DNA of 38,933 nucleotides from Candidatus Binataceae bacterium (lineage in GTDB: Bacteria; Desulfobacterota; Binatia; Binatales; Binataceae): positions 1 to 38,933 of the forward strand of contig JASHQJ010000535.1 of NCBI GenBank assembly GCA_030037595.1. The letters run 5' to 3'. Under the pieces are notes generated by a model. That model did no database searches, was not told where the DNA came from, and saw only the letters and a list, made by a program, of their open reading frames with translations. Of the stretch, positions 9,212 to 19,011 are shown in pieces. Each line of letters starts with the position of its first letter. The first letter of the stretch is position 1. Both the position numbers and the translations under genes were made by a program.

Positions 9212-12123
9212 ACTGCACCGGACTCAACAACTGTACGTGTGGCTGCTGTGCCGGCATCGCCGTGCAGACGCCGCGGGGCGAGAGCAACCCTCCCGGGCTC
9301 TCAGCCATCAGCTATCGCACGGGGACGTGGACCTCCTTCAAGGAGTCGATGCTTGCGCGGCTTTCGAGCAGCGATTATCCGGCGCTGGCCGCTTTGAAGA
9401 CGCGCGATGACGACGACTTCAGTATCGCGCTGCTCGACGCCAGCGCGGTGATGCTCGATATCCTGACGTTCTACCAGGAGCGTTTGGCGAACGAGAACTA
9501 CCTGCGCACGGCCACGCAGCTCTACTCGCTCACACAGCTGAGCCAGCTCATCGGATACGAGCCGTCCCCAGGAGTTTCCGCGTCTACTTATCTTGCCTTC
9601 ACGCTCAAGGCCGCTACCGGGCTGCCAACCGATCCAACGACGCAGGCGATAACGATCCCCGCCGGCACGCAAGTGCAGAGCGCGCCCGCTCAGGGCCAGA
9701 CGCCGCAGACGTTCGAGACCTCCGCGGACGTGCTGGCCAAGGCCGACTGGAACGCATTGCCCGTGCAAACCGGATGTCCTTGGGTTCCGCAGCAAGGTCA
9801 GACCTGGCTGTACCTCGCCGGCACTTCAACCCAGCTCCAGCCCGGCGATTCGATTCTGATCGTCGGCGATGAGCGAGCTTTCGATTCGGTTACCAGTGAA
9901 CAGTGGGATGTCCGTCCACTCACCTCGGTGCAGCCCGATACCGTTAACCAGCGCACACTCGTGACCTGGGTGGAACCACTCGGAGGTGCTTACGGCACGC
10001 CTGCACAGAAAAATCCGGTCGTCTATGCGCTTCGTCAGCGTGCATCGTTCTTTGGTTACAACGCCATCAACCCGCTGATGCTGGCGGCTTCCACGCTCTG
10101 CGAGCTGCAAAATGCGAACCTGGTTGTCACTGAAAACGGCGTCACAGACTGGGATTTCGGTACCGACAATTCCTCCGAGTTGAATCTCGCGCAATCGAGC
10201 CTGGTCGATCTCGACGCGGTCTACTCAAAGCTCGCCGCTGGCGGATGGATGGCGCTGTCGCTCCCTGCTACCCGGACCAATTCAACGCAGCTCAACCTCT
10301 ACCAGCTGAAGACGGTTTCCACGATTTCCCGATCGGACTACGGCGTAAGCTCTAAGCTGACTCGCGTCGTCACCGATACCAACAATGCTCTTCAGAATTA
10401 CTACGACTCCACTCGCTCGACGGCTGTTCTTGCGCAAAGCGAGTCGCTTCCCGTCGACGAAGTTCCACTGGACTATCCACTGTATGGTACGTTCCTGGAC
10501 CTCGAGGTGCTGCGCCCCGACCTCGTGGGTGCAACTGTGATCGCGTTGACCGGCAAAAACCCGAAGCTCAACGTTAATCTCGCGAACCCCGAGACCACCA
10601 CTGTCAGCTTCGTTCCCGACGACGATCCAACCTCGAGCGTCACTCTGGCGCAGGCTGAGATCCTGACGCTCCTCGCACCACCGGATTACCTCAACAAAGA
10701 CGGTTCGATTCCGAATTGGAGCACCTCCAGCGCGACAGCGACGCTGTCGGTCGCCGATCCCACGGGCCGGACCGGGACGGTTACGACCGCGCTTTCCAAC
10801 TTCAAGCTCGGGCTCTCCGCTTCGAGCGATCCAGTGGTGCAGGAATACGCGTTGGTCTCTTCCGTCACGATGGTTACCGGAAACTTCCCGCATACCAGGA
10901 TTCTGCTCCAGTCGCCGCTGCTCAATTGCTACGACCGCTATGCAACTACGGTGAACGCCAACGTAGTTGGCGCCACCGCCGGAGCGTCGGTTGTCGAGGT
11001 GCTCGGCAGCGGTTCTGCGTCCACGCCTAATCAGCAGTTCACGTTGAAACAGTCGCCGCTGACCTATGTCCAGGCAGCCACTGCGACTGGTAGCCAAAGC
11101 ACGCTCCAGGTTACGGCCAACGGGGTCTACTGGACGGGGGTCACGAGCCTCTACCAACAGGCGCCGACCGCGCAGGTGTTCACCACTCTCAACCTTCCGG
11201 GCGGCGCAGCGCAGGTTGAGTTCGGCGACGGGGTCGAGGGTGCGATGCTGCCGACCGGCCAGGGAAACATCCAGGCGCAGTATCGAATCGGTATCGGATC
11301 GGCTGGCAACGTCGCGGCGGGAACTATCACGACTCTGATCGATCGCCCGCTGGGCGTGAGCGGCGTGATCAATCCATTGAGCGCGACCGGAGGGCAAGAT
11401 CCGCAATCAGTTGACGATATCCGGGCCAATGCGCCGCTTTCGGTGCTGACTCTTGGGCGTGCCGTGTCGATTACCGATTATCAGAACTTCGCGGCGACAT
11501 TTGCGGGTATCGCCAAGGCTTTCGCGATCTGGATTCCCAACGGTGCGAACCGCGGCGTGTTCCTTACGGTGGCGGGCGCCAACGGCGTCGCTCTACCGCC
11601 AGGAAATCAAACGCTTGGCTACCTGGTCGCGGCACTCACCGCTTACGGCAACCCCAACGTTGCGATTTATGCGCAGACTTTCTACGAGACAACCTTTAGC
11701 CTCTCGGCCGACATTCTCTATAGCCCGTCATACAACGCGACCGCCGTGCAAGCCGCCGTCATGCAACTGCTGCAGCAGACCTATAGTTTCGAATCGCGCT
11801 CGTTCGGCCAAGGCGTATCGGGCGACGAGGTCGCGACGCTGATTCAGAGCGTGCCCGGCGTCGTCGCAGTGAACGTCACCCAACTCGGCGTCGTCGCCAC
11901 GAGCAACGCGGGCGATATCGGCGGCGCCGGCTTTTCGCTCTCGGCGTACAACGCCTGGATAGCCAGTGCGTTGACCACACCTTTGCCGCGTCCGTGTGCG
12001 GGTTCGCCTACAACTATCTGTCCTTACATTCCGGTGGCGTCGGTCGGCGCCCTGCCCGATGCGGCTGAGATCCTCGTCCTCGATCCGAATCCAATCAACG
12101 TCAATCTGGGGGTGATGACTTGA
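9208..12123 (+). CDS. Second large putative baseplate assembly protein, J-like (Afp11/12-like)
   Basis: 971 aa; LLDASAVMLDILTFYQERLANENYLRTATQLYSLTQLSQLIGYEPSPGVSASTYLAF, plus a C-terminal J-like region (ATGGQDPQSVDDIRANAPLSVLTLGRAVSITDYQNFA). Confidence 0.86.
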   Translation: MNCTGLNNCTCGCCAGIAVQTPRGESNPPGLSAISYRTGTWTSFKESMLARLSSSDYPALAALKTRDDDDFSIALLDASAVMLDILTFYQERLANENYLRTATQLYSLTQLSQLIGYEPSPGVSASTYLAFTLKAATGLPTDPTTQAITIPAGTQVQSAPAQGQTPQTFETSADVLAKADWNALPVQTGCPWVPQQGQTWLYLAGTSTQLQPGDSILIVGDERAFDSVTSEQWDVRPLTSVQPDTVNQRTLVTWVEPLGGAYGTPAQKNPVVYALRQRASFFGYNAINPLMLAASTLCELQNANLVVTENGVTDWDFGTDNSSELNLAQSSLVDLDAVYSKLAAGGWMALSLPATRTNSTQLNLYQLKTVSTISRSDYGVSSKLTRVVTDTNNALQNYYDSTRSTAVLAQSESLPVDEVPLDYPLYGTFLDLEVLRPDLVGATVIALTGKNPKLNVNLANPETTTVSFVPDDDPTSSVTLAQAEILTLLAPPDYLNKDGSIPNWSTSSATATLSVADPTGRTGTVTTALSNFKLGLSASSDPVVQEYALVSSVTMVTGNFPHTRILLQSPLLNCYDRYATTVNANVVGATAGASVVEVLGSGSASTPNQQFTLKQSPLTYVQAATATGSQSTLQVTANGVYWTGVTSLYQQAPTAQVFTTLNLPGGAAQVEFGDGVEGAMLPTGQGNIQAQYRIGIGSAGNVAAGTITTLIDRPLGVSGVINPLSATGGQDPQSVDDIRANAPLSVLTLGRAVSITDYQNFAATFAGIAKAFAIWIPNGANRGVFLTVAGANGVALPPGNQTLGYLVAALTAYGNPNVAIYAQTFYETTFSLSADILYSPSYNATAVQAAVMQLLQQTYSFESRSFGQGVSGDEVATLIQSVPGVVAVNVTQLGVVATSNAGDIGGAGFSLSAYNAWIASALTTPLPRPCAGSPTTICPYIPVASVGALPDAAEILVLDPNPINVNLGVMT

Positions 12124-14378
12124 GCTTCGATCTGTTCCAGCTCGTGCCTGCGGTCTACCGCTTGCGAGATGCGCAGCTTGCGCAAACGATGCAGTTGCTC
12201 ACGCCCGCGGAACAGGCCGATCTGAACACACTCACGGCGCAGTCGCTGACGACGCAGCTGAGTTCCGATCAGCAGGCGCAACTCACACAGTTGACCGCCA
12301 AAGCCTCGCGCGGACCGCTGCAGTCTCTCCTCATGGTTATTGCGGAACAGATCGCAGCCGTCGAATACGATCTCGCTCAGCTCTACGACGATCAATTCAT
12401 CGAGACCTGCGCCCAGTGGGTCATTCCATACATCGGTGATCTCATCGGCTATCAGTCGGTGCACGGAATCGCGCCATCGATCGACAATCCGCGCACCGAA
12501 GTTGCCACTACGATCTCGCTCCGGCGCCGCAAGGGAACGGTGCTGGTGATGGAACAACTCGCGCGCGACGTGACCGGCTGGGGCGCGCACGCCGTCGAGT
12601 TTTTCCGCGTGCTGGCGGACACGCAATACATGAATCACATCCGCCTCGCCAATCACTACGCTCCCGATCTAAGGCGTTGGCAGCCAGGCCTCTACATCGA
12701 CACGGGCTTCGACCTGACCGCGCACAAGGTCGACGTCCGGCGCATCGCTTCCGGCCGCGGCCGCTACAATATCCAGAACATCGGAATCTTTTTGTGGTCG
12801 CTGGGCGCGTACAGCATAACCGACGCACCCGCGACCGCCGCCGCGACCAATGCTGGAACCGGCCAGCTCTGCTACCGCTTCAGCTCGCTCGAGATGGACA
12901 TCCCGCTCTTTCATCGGGCCGTTTCGCAGGGCGAGGAAATTACTTCCGCGGCCGAACCCTTCAACGTCTCCGATCGCCTGCGGCGACGCGTCCTGTGCAC
13001 CGACCTCGAGCGAGGAGTCGGCGCACAATACTACGGCACCAACAACAGCCTCGTCCTCTATCTCAACAGCGAGCCACTCAATCCCTACCAGATCCAGGTT
13101 GCCAATCTGTCTGGAGCCGATGGGAGTTGGGCGAATCTGCCGACAACCAATCTGTATGCCGCGGTTGTAGATCCCGAACTCGGCCGGATCGCGCTTCCTC
13201 CACCATCAGCGGGATCGTCCGCTCCCCTGCTGACTGTGAGTTACTTCTACGGCTTCAACGCCGACATGGGGGGCGGGGAGTATTCGCGTAGCAGCGGCTT
13301 CGTCGTCACCAACGACGAATGGGTCGTTCCGTTCCCTGATCCGCGGTACGCGACGCTCCAGGACGCGATCAATTACGCGATCGGCCAATTTCCTCTCAAC
13401 TCAACGATCGCCGTAGAGGTCGCAGGAAGCACGACCTATCCGATCGCCGGTCCGCTCACTGTCGATCTCCCCGCAGGAACGACCCTCGAGCTCCGCGCCG
13501 CTGATCTTTCCCGCCCGACGCTCATGCTCGACGGCGAGATCGACCTAACTGGCGACGCGACGAGTACCTTCATCCTCAACGGCTTTGTCGTGGCGGCCGC
13601 CGCCAACATGATACCGGGGAGCGGGACTCCTCCAGCCGCGCTGCTGCATCTTTCGGCGCTCAGACCCGGCGGCACGATTAGCCTCCTGGAAAAGGTAAAT
13701 CTCACGCATTGCACTCTCGTTCCCGGATGGTCGGTCGCTACGACCGGCGCGCCAACTCAACCGAGCGCCCCGGCGATCATCGTCGAGCCCTCGACCGTCG
13801 AGGTCATCGGGCAGAAGGCGATCGTCGGTGCGATCCGCGCGTCCGCACTGGCGTCGATCAATTTCTGCGACAGCATCATCGACGCGACTGATCCCACACA
13901 AGTCGCCTACGCCGCGTTGGACGGCGCCAGCGGCGGAGGCAGCCTCACGCTCACGGGATGCACCGTGGTGGGGAAGGTTCATGCCGAGCTGTTCGCGATG
14001 ATCTCGGACAGCATCATCTGGGCGGCGCTCGCGGCCGCGGACAAATGGGTTTCAGGCCTCGTTGCCGATCGCAAGCAGCAGGGATGCGTGCGGTTCAGCT
14101 TTATTCCGGTGAACGCCGTCACCCCCCGCCGCTTTGAGTGCGTCGAGCAGGCGCTGGCATCGCCGATGCCGTTGTTTTTCAGCCTGCGCTACGGCCATCC
14201 GGCCTACGCGAAGCTGCTGCCCGCGACCGACGACTCGATCCGCCGCGGTGCCTCAGACGGCTCCGAGATGGGTGCGTTTCACTTCGTGCTCGCGCCGCAG
14301 CGTGAGAGCGACCTTCAAATCCGGATGCAGGAATATTTGCCCGTGGGGTTGGAGTTCGGGCTCATCTACCAGACGTGA
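12120..14378 (+). CDS. Tail-protein-I-like baseplate protein fused to a beta-helix-like C-terminal region
   Basis: TTG start overlapping the upstream TGA. N-terminus SFDLFQLVPAVYRLRDAQL and YDLAQLYDDQFIETCAQWVIPYIGDLIGY typical of these eCIS tail proteins. C-terminal ATLQDAINYAIG... with beta-helix-like repeats. Confidence 0.75.
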   Translation: MSFDLFQLVPAVYRLRDAQLAQTMQLLTPAEQADLNTLTAQSLTTQLSSDQQAQLTQLTAKASRGPLQSLLMVIAEQIAAVEYDLAQLYDDQFIETCAQWVIPYIGDLIGYQSVHGIAPSIDNPRTEVATTISLRRRKGTVLVMEQLARDVTGWGAHAVEFFRVLADTQYMNHIRLANHYAPDLRRWQPGLYIDTGFDLTAHKVDVRRIASGRGRYNIQNIGIFLWSLGAYSITDAPATAAATNAGTGQLCYRFSSLEMDIPLFHRAVSQGEEITSAAEPFNVSDRLRRRVLCTDLERGVGAQYYGTNNSLVLYLNSEPLNPYQIQVANLSGADGSWANLPTTNLYAAVVDPELGRIALPPPSAGSSAPLLTVSYFYGFNADMGGGEYSRSSGFVVTNDEWVVPFPDPRYATLQDAINYAIGQFPLNSTIAVEVAGSTTYPIAGPLTVDLPAGTTLELRAADLSRPTLMLDGEIDLTGDATSTFILNGFVVAAAANMIPGSGTPPAALLHLSALRPGGTISLLEKVNLTHCTLVPGWSVATTGAPTQPSAPAIIVEPSTVEVIGQKAIVGAIRASALASINFCDSIIDATDPTQVAYAALDGASGGGSLTLTGCTVVGKVHAELFAMISDSIIWAALAAADKWVSGLVADRKQQGCVRFSFIPVNAVTPRRFECVEQALASPMPLFFSLRYGHPAYAKLLPATDDSIRRGASDGSEMGAFHFVLAPQRESDLQIRMQEYLPVGLEFGLIYQT

Positions 14379-14399
14379 TGGGATTGACAGGAGGTCACT

Positions 14400-17300
14400 T
14401 TGAGCTTCGACATCAGCAGAATTACCTTCGACCCCTGGCGCAACTTCTCCGGCGTTGTGATGGAGCAGGGGCGCGTCCAGCTCGACTCGGACTGGAACGA
14501 ATGGCTCGCCGAGATTTCGCGCCGCATCCAGGCCGGCACGCTCGACATCCTCGGCCATGCCGTCTACCCGGCGACGACGCCGTTCGCATTCCAGATCACC
14601 GCGACGTCGAGTCCGGCGAACACGATCACGATCGGGCGGGGCCGGATGTATCTTGACGGCCTGCTAGCTGAAAACCACGGCGAGTTTAAAGACGCAACAT
14701 GGGATGCTGCGCTCACCGAGCTCTCCGGCGCGCCGCAACCACCACCATCAGCCGACAGCAACCCGCTCGACTTCACCAAACAGCCCTACTATCCAGGTGC
14801 GACCATCCCCACCGGCACCGGCCAGTTTCTCGCCTACCTCGATGTATGGATGCGGCCGATCACGTACCTCGAGGATCCGCATCTCGTCGACAAGGCGGTC
14901 GGGGTCGATACCACTGGACGACTGCAGACGGTATGGCAAGTCAAGTTGATGCCCTTTCCGTCGACGCTCACCACGCCTTGGACCTGCGCCACGCCGGATT
15001 CGCAGATTCCATGGCCGGTGACATCGGCCGGCCAGCTCTCCACCAGTGTCGTTCCCAATCCGACAGCCGGACCTTGCTGCCTGACGACCGGGACTGGCTA
15101 TACGGGAGTCGAAAACCAGCTCTATCGGGTCGAGATTCATCAGCCCGGACAGGGTTGCACAACCGGGAATCTCAATTCAGGCACGGCCACGTTTAAATGG
15201 TCGCGCGATAACGCCGCGGTCGAGACCGGAGTGCTTGCAATCACCGCGACAACGGACTCTGCCAAGAACCCCGCCAGCCAGCTGGCTGTGATGAGCCTCG
15301 GACGTGATCAGGTCTTGGGCTTCGCCCCGGGAAACTGGATCGAGATCCTCGATGACTGGTCCGAACTATGGGGCCAGCCGGGCGTGCTATGCCAGATCGA
15401 CAGCATCGACGTCGCGTCGCGCACGATAACCTTGACCTCGACGGTCAACACCGCCGCCGCGACTCCGCCCGCGGTGAGTTTCCCGGTCGATGCGAACGGA
15501 AACACATCACCTGATCGTCACACGCGGATACGGCGCTGGGATCAGTCGGGCAAAGTCTATCTTCAGGACGGCAAGACAGTCTGGTGGGATCTCGGCGCGA
15601 GCGGCAGTACTGGCGCGATTCCCGTGCCCAATCCGGGCACCATCCTGATTCTCGAAAACGGCATTACCGTTGGCTTCGGCCTGAATCCTTCCTCGGGATC
15701 GTTCAACATCGGTGATTTCTGGAATTTCGCCGCGCGCACTGCGGATGGCTCTGTCGAGGAACTCAATTCCGCCCCGCCGCGCGGCATCTATCATCACTAC
15801 ACCAAGCTCTCAATCGTCACTTTCGGATCGTCCACCAGCAACCCCGACTGCCGGGTGCCGTGGAATCCTTCGGGCGAGGGAGGGTGTGGATGCTGCAGTG
15901 TGACGGCCGGCGCCGGCGGTCAGTATTCGTCGATTCAGGCAGCAATCAACGCGCTGCCGAGCAATGGCGGCGAGGTTTGCATCCTGCCCGGCCGCTATTT
16001 CGAGAATGTCATCGTCCAGAACATGAGCGACGTGGTGATTCGCGGTTGCGGTTACCAGACGCGGATCGCTTCAAAATCGTTGCAACCGGGTGCTGAGAAT
16101 CAGGGCGCGCCGGCGGCCTTTGCGACGGCCAGCGGCTTTAATGGCGTGGTTACGGTCGTCGGATCTCAGCACATCGAGCTGCGCTCGTTCGGGGTCGAGG
16201 CTGATGACGGTCAGGTAGGTATCCTGCTGGATCGCGCCGCGCCTCAGCAGGTCCAACGCGATTCCGCGAACGCTGCCCGAACCAATGACATTTTCCTGCG
16301 CAGGCTCGATTCCGGCGATACCGACGTCACTATCGAGGACATTGTCGTCACGGCTTCGACGGCGCCGGGTATCCTTGCCTCGCGCGTCGAGATGCTGAAA
16401 ATCGCGGACTGCCGAATCGCGATGGAAGATGTGCGGGGCGAGTGGGCGGCCGTCTACGTCAGCGGCGAGCAGATCTATATCGAGCACAATCGCGTCGGCC
16501 TGCAGGATCAAATCCTGCTCGAATGGGCCGGAGCCAATGTCGTCAGCGATCTGATGCCGTCCCTTGAGACCGATTCGGTGCTTTCCGAAATCGAAGAAGC
16601 TGAGGGCAAGTCCAGTCGGACACGCGCACCCGGTGGAATCCAGGTAGCGGGACCATCATGCGACGTCTTCGTCGTGGAAAACGAGATTACCGGTGGAAGT
16701 CGAAATGGCATCAGCCTCGGCAACTTCGTTTTTCTCGATCAAAGCGGGAACCCTACGAGCACATTGGGCGGCCTGATCGTCGCTCCGGAAGATGAATGTA
16801 ATGACACGTGGACGCTTCAGATTCCCGGCAGTGAAGGTTCCGGCTCAACCGCCACCACGATTGTGGCCGGCGGCTCGCTGTTGAACATTCATATCGACCG
16901 CAACAGCATCGCCGATATGGGACTCTGCGGGATCGGTCCGGTCGGGTTCTTCGACCTGACCTCTACGGCTGAGGTCGTGAGCATCGAGAATCTCACGATT
17001 GGCGCAAACACGATCTCGCGGACGCTGCTCAATCCACTGGTCAGGGATCAGTCTTCTTCCTATGGCTATGGCGCTATCAGCCTGCCCGATGTTCAGAATC
17101 TCATCATCCGCGACAACACGATTACTGACTTTGGCCAGACGCCGGGAACCGAGGCCTGCGGCATCTTCGTGCTCAATGTCGAGATGGCGGATATCAGTCG
17201 CAACCAGATTCGTGAGACTCGCGATTGGTCGCTCGACACGCTCGAAGCCGCGCAGAGTGTGACTGATAACCGGGCCGGTATCCTGGTATTGCTGGCAACA

Positions 17301-18101
17301 CCTCCGACCTTCGGTTCGCCGGCTTCGGATCCCGTCTGGGCCAAGACTTCGGAAGACCTAAGCGCCGCGCTTGCCCGCCCGTCATACGAGCCAGGACTTC
17401 CCGCACTGCGAATCGAACACAACGTCGTACGCGTGGCGGCCGGCAAGGCGTTGGAGGCGCTTGGCTACGGTCCATTTTCCATTGTCAATAATCACTTCGG
17501 TACTGGTGGACTAATAACCACTACGGGAACGCCCCTTGCCATGACCGTGGAGGTCCTCAACCTGGGACTCGGTATCGATTTGGGAACGCTCGCCACCTCC
17601 GGCTTCGCAGCTCTTTATGCGAACCAGGCCACCGCGCAACCGTCCGCATATCTGCGTCGCTTTGGAGCCGCGAGCGGGACGGTCCTATTCACCAATAACA
17701 TCTGCGAGCTCGAAACCAGTGTCAGTGGCGAACAAGGATTATCTTCGGTCATGGTGCTCAGCCTCGATCATCTGCTCTTTGCGAATAATCATTGCTGGCT
17801 GGATGGTGACCAACTGAGCGCTGCGCTTGATGCGTTTCTGCTGGCGGCGACAATTCAGGTAAGCGCAAATCGCTTCCAGGAAGCGCCGACCACCGTCTTT
17901 GCCTCGGGCTTCACCTACGGTCTCATGAACGTAACCTCGCAAAACATCTCCACATACTGTTTGTACGCGAAGGCGATGGCCAACAAGCTGATCGATACTA
18001 ACAACTTGTCAAGTTTTACCCTGGATGAATGTAAAGCGCTCCTGGCCAACCTCGGCGGAGCATCGCTGGGCGCCGCCACGCAGCAGGCAACCGGACAATA
18101 G
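14400..18101 (+). CDS. 1233-aa DUF6519-like N-terminal domain plus right-handed parallel beta-helix protein (fibre- or spike-like candidate)
   Basis: SFDISRITFDPWRNFSGVVMEQGRVQLDSDWNEWLAEISRRIQAGTLDILGHAVYP N-terminus; pectate-lyase-like GAGGQYSSIQAAINALPSNGGEVCILPGRYFENVIVQNMSDVVIRGCG; AGGAGG RBS before TTG 14400. Confidence 0.82.
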   Translation: MSFDISRITFDPWRNFSGVVMEQGRVQLDSDWNEWLAEISRRIQAGTLDILGHAVYPATTPFAFQITATSSPANTITIGRGRMYLDGLLAENHGEFKDATWDAALTELSGAPQPPPSADSNPLDFTKQPYYPGATIPTGTGQFLAYLDVWMRPITYLEDPHLVDKAVGVDTTGRLQTVWQVKLMPFPSTLTTPWTCATPDSQIPWPVTSAGQLSTSVVPNPTAGPCCLTTGTGYTGVENQLYRVEIHQPGQGCTTGNLNSGTATFKWSRDNAAVETGVLAITATTDSAKNPASQLAVMSLGRDQVLGFAPGNWIEILDDWSELWGQPGVLCQIDSIDVASRTITLTSTVNTAAATPPAVSFPVDANGNTSPDRHTRIRRWDQSGKVYLQDGKTVWWDLGASGSTGAIPVPNPGTILILENGITVGFGLNPSSGSFNIGDFWNFAARTADGSVEELNSAPPRGIYHHYTKLSIVTFGSSTSNPDCRVPWNPSGEGGCGCCSVTAGAGGQYSSIQAAINALPSNGGEVCILPGRYFENVIVQNMSDVVIRGCGYQTRIASKSLQPGAENQGAPAAFATASGFNGVVTVVGSQHIELRSFGVEADDGQVGILLDRAAPQQVQRDSANAARTNDIFLRRLDSGDTDVTIEDIVVTASTAPGILASRVEMLKIADCRIAMEDVRGEWAAVYVSGEQIYIEHNRVGLQDQILLEWAGANVVSDLMPSLETDSVLSEIEEAEGKSSRTRAPGGIQVAGPSCDVFVVENEITGGSRNGISLGNFVFLDQSGNPTSTLGGLIVAPEDECNDTWTLQIPGSEGSGSTATTIVAGGSLLNIHIDRNSIADMGLCGIGPVGFFDLTSTAEVVSIENLTIGANTISRTLLNPLVRDQSSSYGYGAISLPDVQNLIIRDNTITDFGQTPGTEACGIFVLNVEMADISRNQIRETRDWSLDTLEAAQSVTDNRAGILVLLATPPTFGSPASDPVWAKTSEDLSAALARPSYEPGLPALRIEHNVVRVAAGKALEALGYGPFSIVNNHFGTGGLITTTGTPLAMTVEVLNLGLGIDLGTLATSGFAALYANQATAQPSAYLRRFGAASGTVLFTNNICELETSVSGEQGLSSVMVLSLDHLLFANNHCWLDGDQLSAALDAFLLAATIQVSANRFQEAPTTVFASGFTYGLMNVTSQNISTYCLYAKAMANKLIDTNNLSSFTLDECKALLANLGGASLGAATQQATGQ

Positions 18102-18103
18102 CT

Positions 18104-18853
18104 ATGAGCACAACTACGACGAGCGCATCAGGCTCAGACGCACCCCTCGAAGCAAACCTCGGCACCCAGGTCTCCAAGGCGCTGAGCTCGGCCGACAGCA
18201 CGACCGCGACCCGGACCAGGTATCTCGGCCTGGTGCATCAGGCCCGCCTGGCTCAATTGACGCGGACAGCGGCGAGCGTCACCGCGCAATACGGCAAGAA
18301 TTCCAAAGAAGCCAAGGCCGCCGCAGCTTCGGTCTCGGCGTCCGAGGCGACGGTGACGCTCATCGCAGCCGCAACCAGGCAGGTCAATACCGCGGCACCC
18401 CAAGTTGCGGCCTCAGGATGGGCACTGCACGGACGGGTCTACAATTCGCAGCTGCAGCCGACTGAGAGTTATACAGTGTTTCTCGTGGATTCGCAGAACA
18501 CTTACCAGAGCGCGTACGGCTTCGCCTATACCGACAGCACCGGTTACTTTCTCTTGAACTTTGCCGGCACGCCTGCCGGTCAGAATCAGCAGCAGCCGCA
18601 AGCATCGCAGCAGGCCGGGCAGCCGGCGACTACGGCGCCTTCACAAGCAACCGCTCAAGCGACGGCCGGGCTGTATGTCGAAATAGCCAACTCGAAGGGA
18701 CAGCCCGTGTATCTGGCCAAGACTCCATTTGCGCCGGCTACGGGCCTCGCTACGTATCAGAACATAACACTGCCTGCCGGAGAGAAGCCGATCGGCGATC
18801 CGCCGGAATCAATTCGCAAAGCCGCGCTGCCTCCAGCGAAGCAAAGTACTTAA
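18104..18853 (+). CDS. eCIS-operon distal protein: helical N-terminus, beta-sandwich (carboxypeptidase-regulatory-like) domain, Q/A-rich linker
   Basis: ASGWALHGRVYNSQLQPTESYTVFLVDSQNTYQSAYGFAYTDSTGYFLLNFAG; linker QNQQQPQASQQAGQPATTAPSQATAQATAG; starts 3 nt after the previous stop. Confidence 0.7.
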   Translation: MSTTTTSASGSDAPLEANLGTQVSKALSSADSTTATRTRYLGLVHQARLAQLTRTAASVTAQYGKNSKEAKAAAASVSASEATVTLIAAATRQVNTAAPQVAASGWALHGRVYNSQLQPTESYTVFLVDSQNTYQSAYGFAYTDSTGYFLLNFAGTPAGQNQQQPQASQQAGQPATTAPSQATAQATAGLYVEIANSKGQPVYLAKTPFAPATGLATYQNITLPAGEKPIGDPPESIRKAALPPAKQST

Positions 18854-18861
18854 GGAGATCG

Positions 18862-19011
18862 ATGCACCACCACCACTTCTCGCGCTTTGACGCCAACACG
18901 ACATGTTGCATGCCCGTGGGTTGCTTGCGCCGTAGCTCAATCCGGGTTCGACCTGAGCCAATAGACGATTTGATGGTCAGGTACGACCCTCGGGGACCTT
19001 GGTCAGGATGA
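18862..19011 (+). CDS. Hypothetical 49-aa micro-protein MHHHHFSRFDANTTCCMPVGCLRRSSIRVRPEPIDDLMVRYDPRGPWSG
   Basis: Read directly; TAAGGAGATCG RBS right before the ATG, 8 nt after the preceding stop; ATGA overlap with a further 35-codon ORF. Confidence 0.45.
   Translation: MHHHHFSRFDANTTCCMPVGCLRRSSIRVRPEPIDDLMVRYDPRGPWSG

Noticed and set aside
6128-11406. Large antisense ORFs 6128-7150, 8429-9181 and 10282-11406
   Set aside because: Arg/Asp/Val-rich mirror translations of the baseplate genes with no domain signal.
18862-18876. MHHHH start looks like an engineered His-tag
   Set aside because: Only four His, no vector-like flanks, native RBS and context; more likely a natural sequence.
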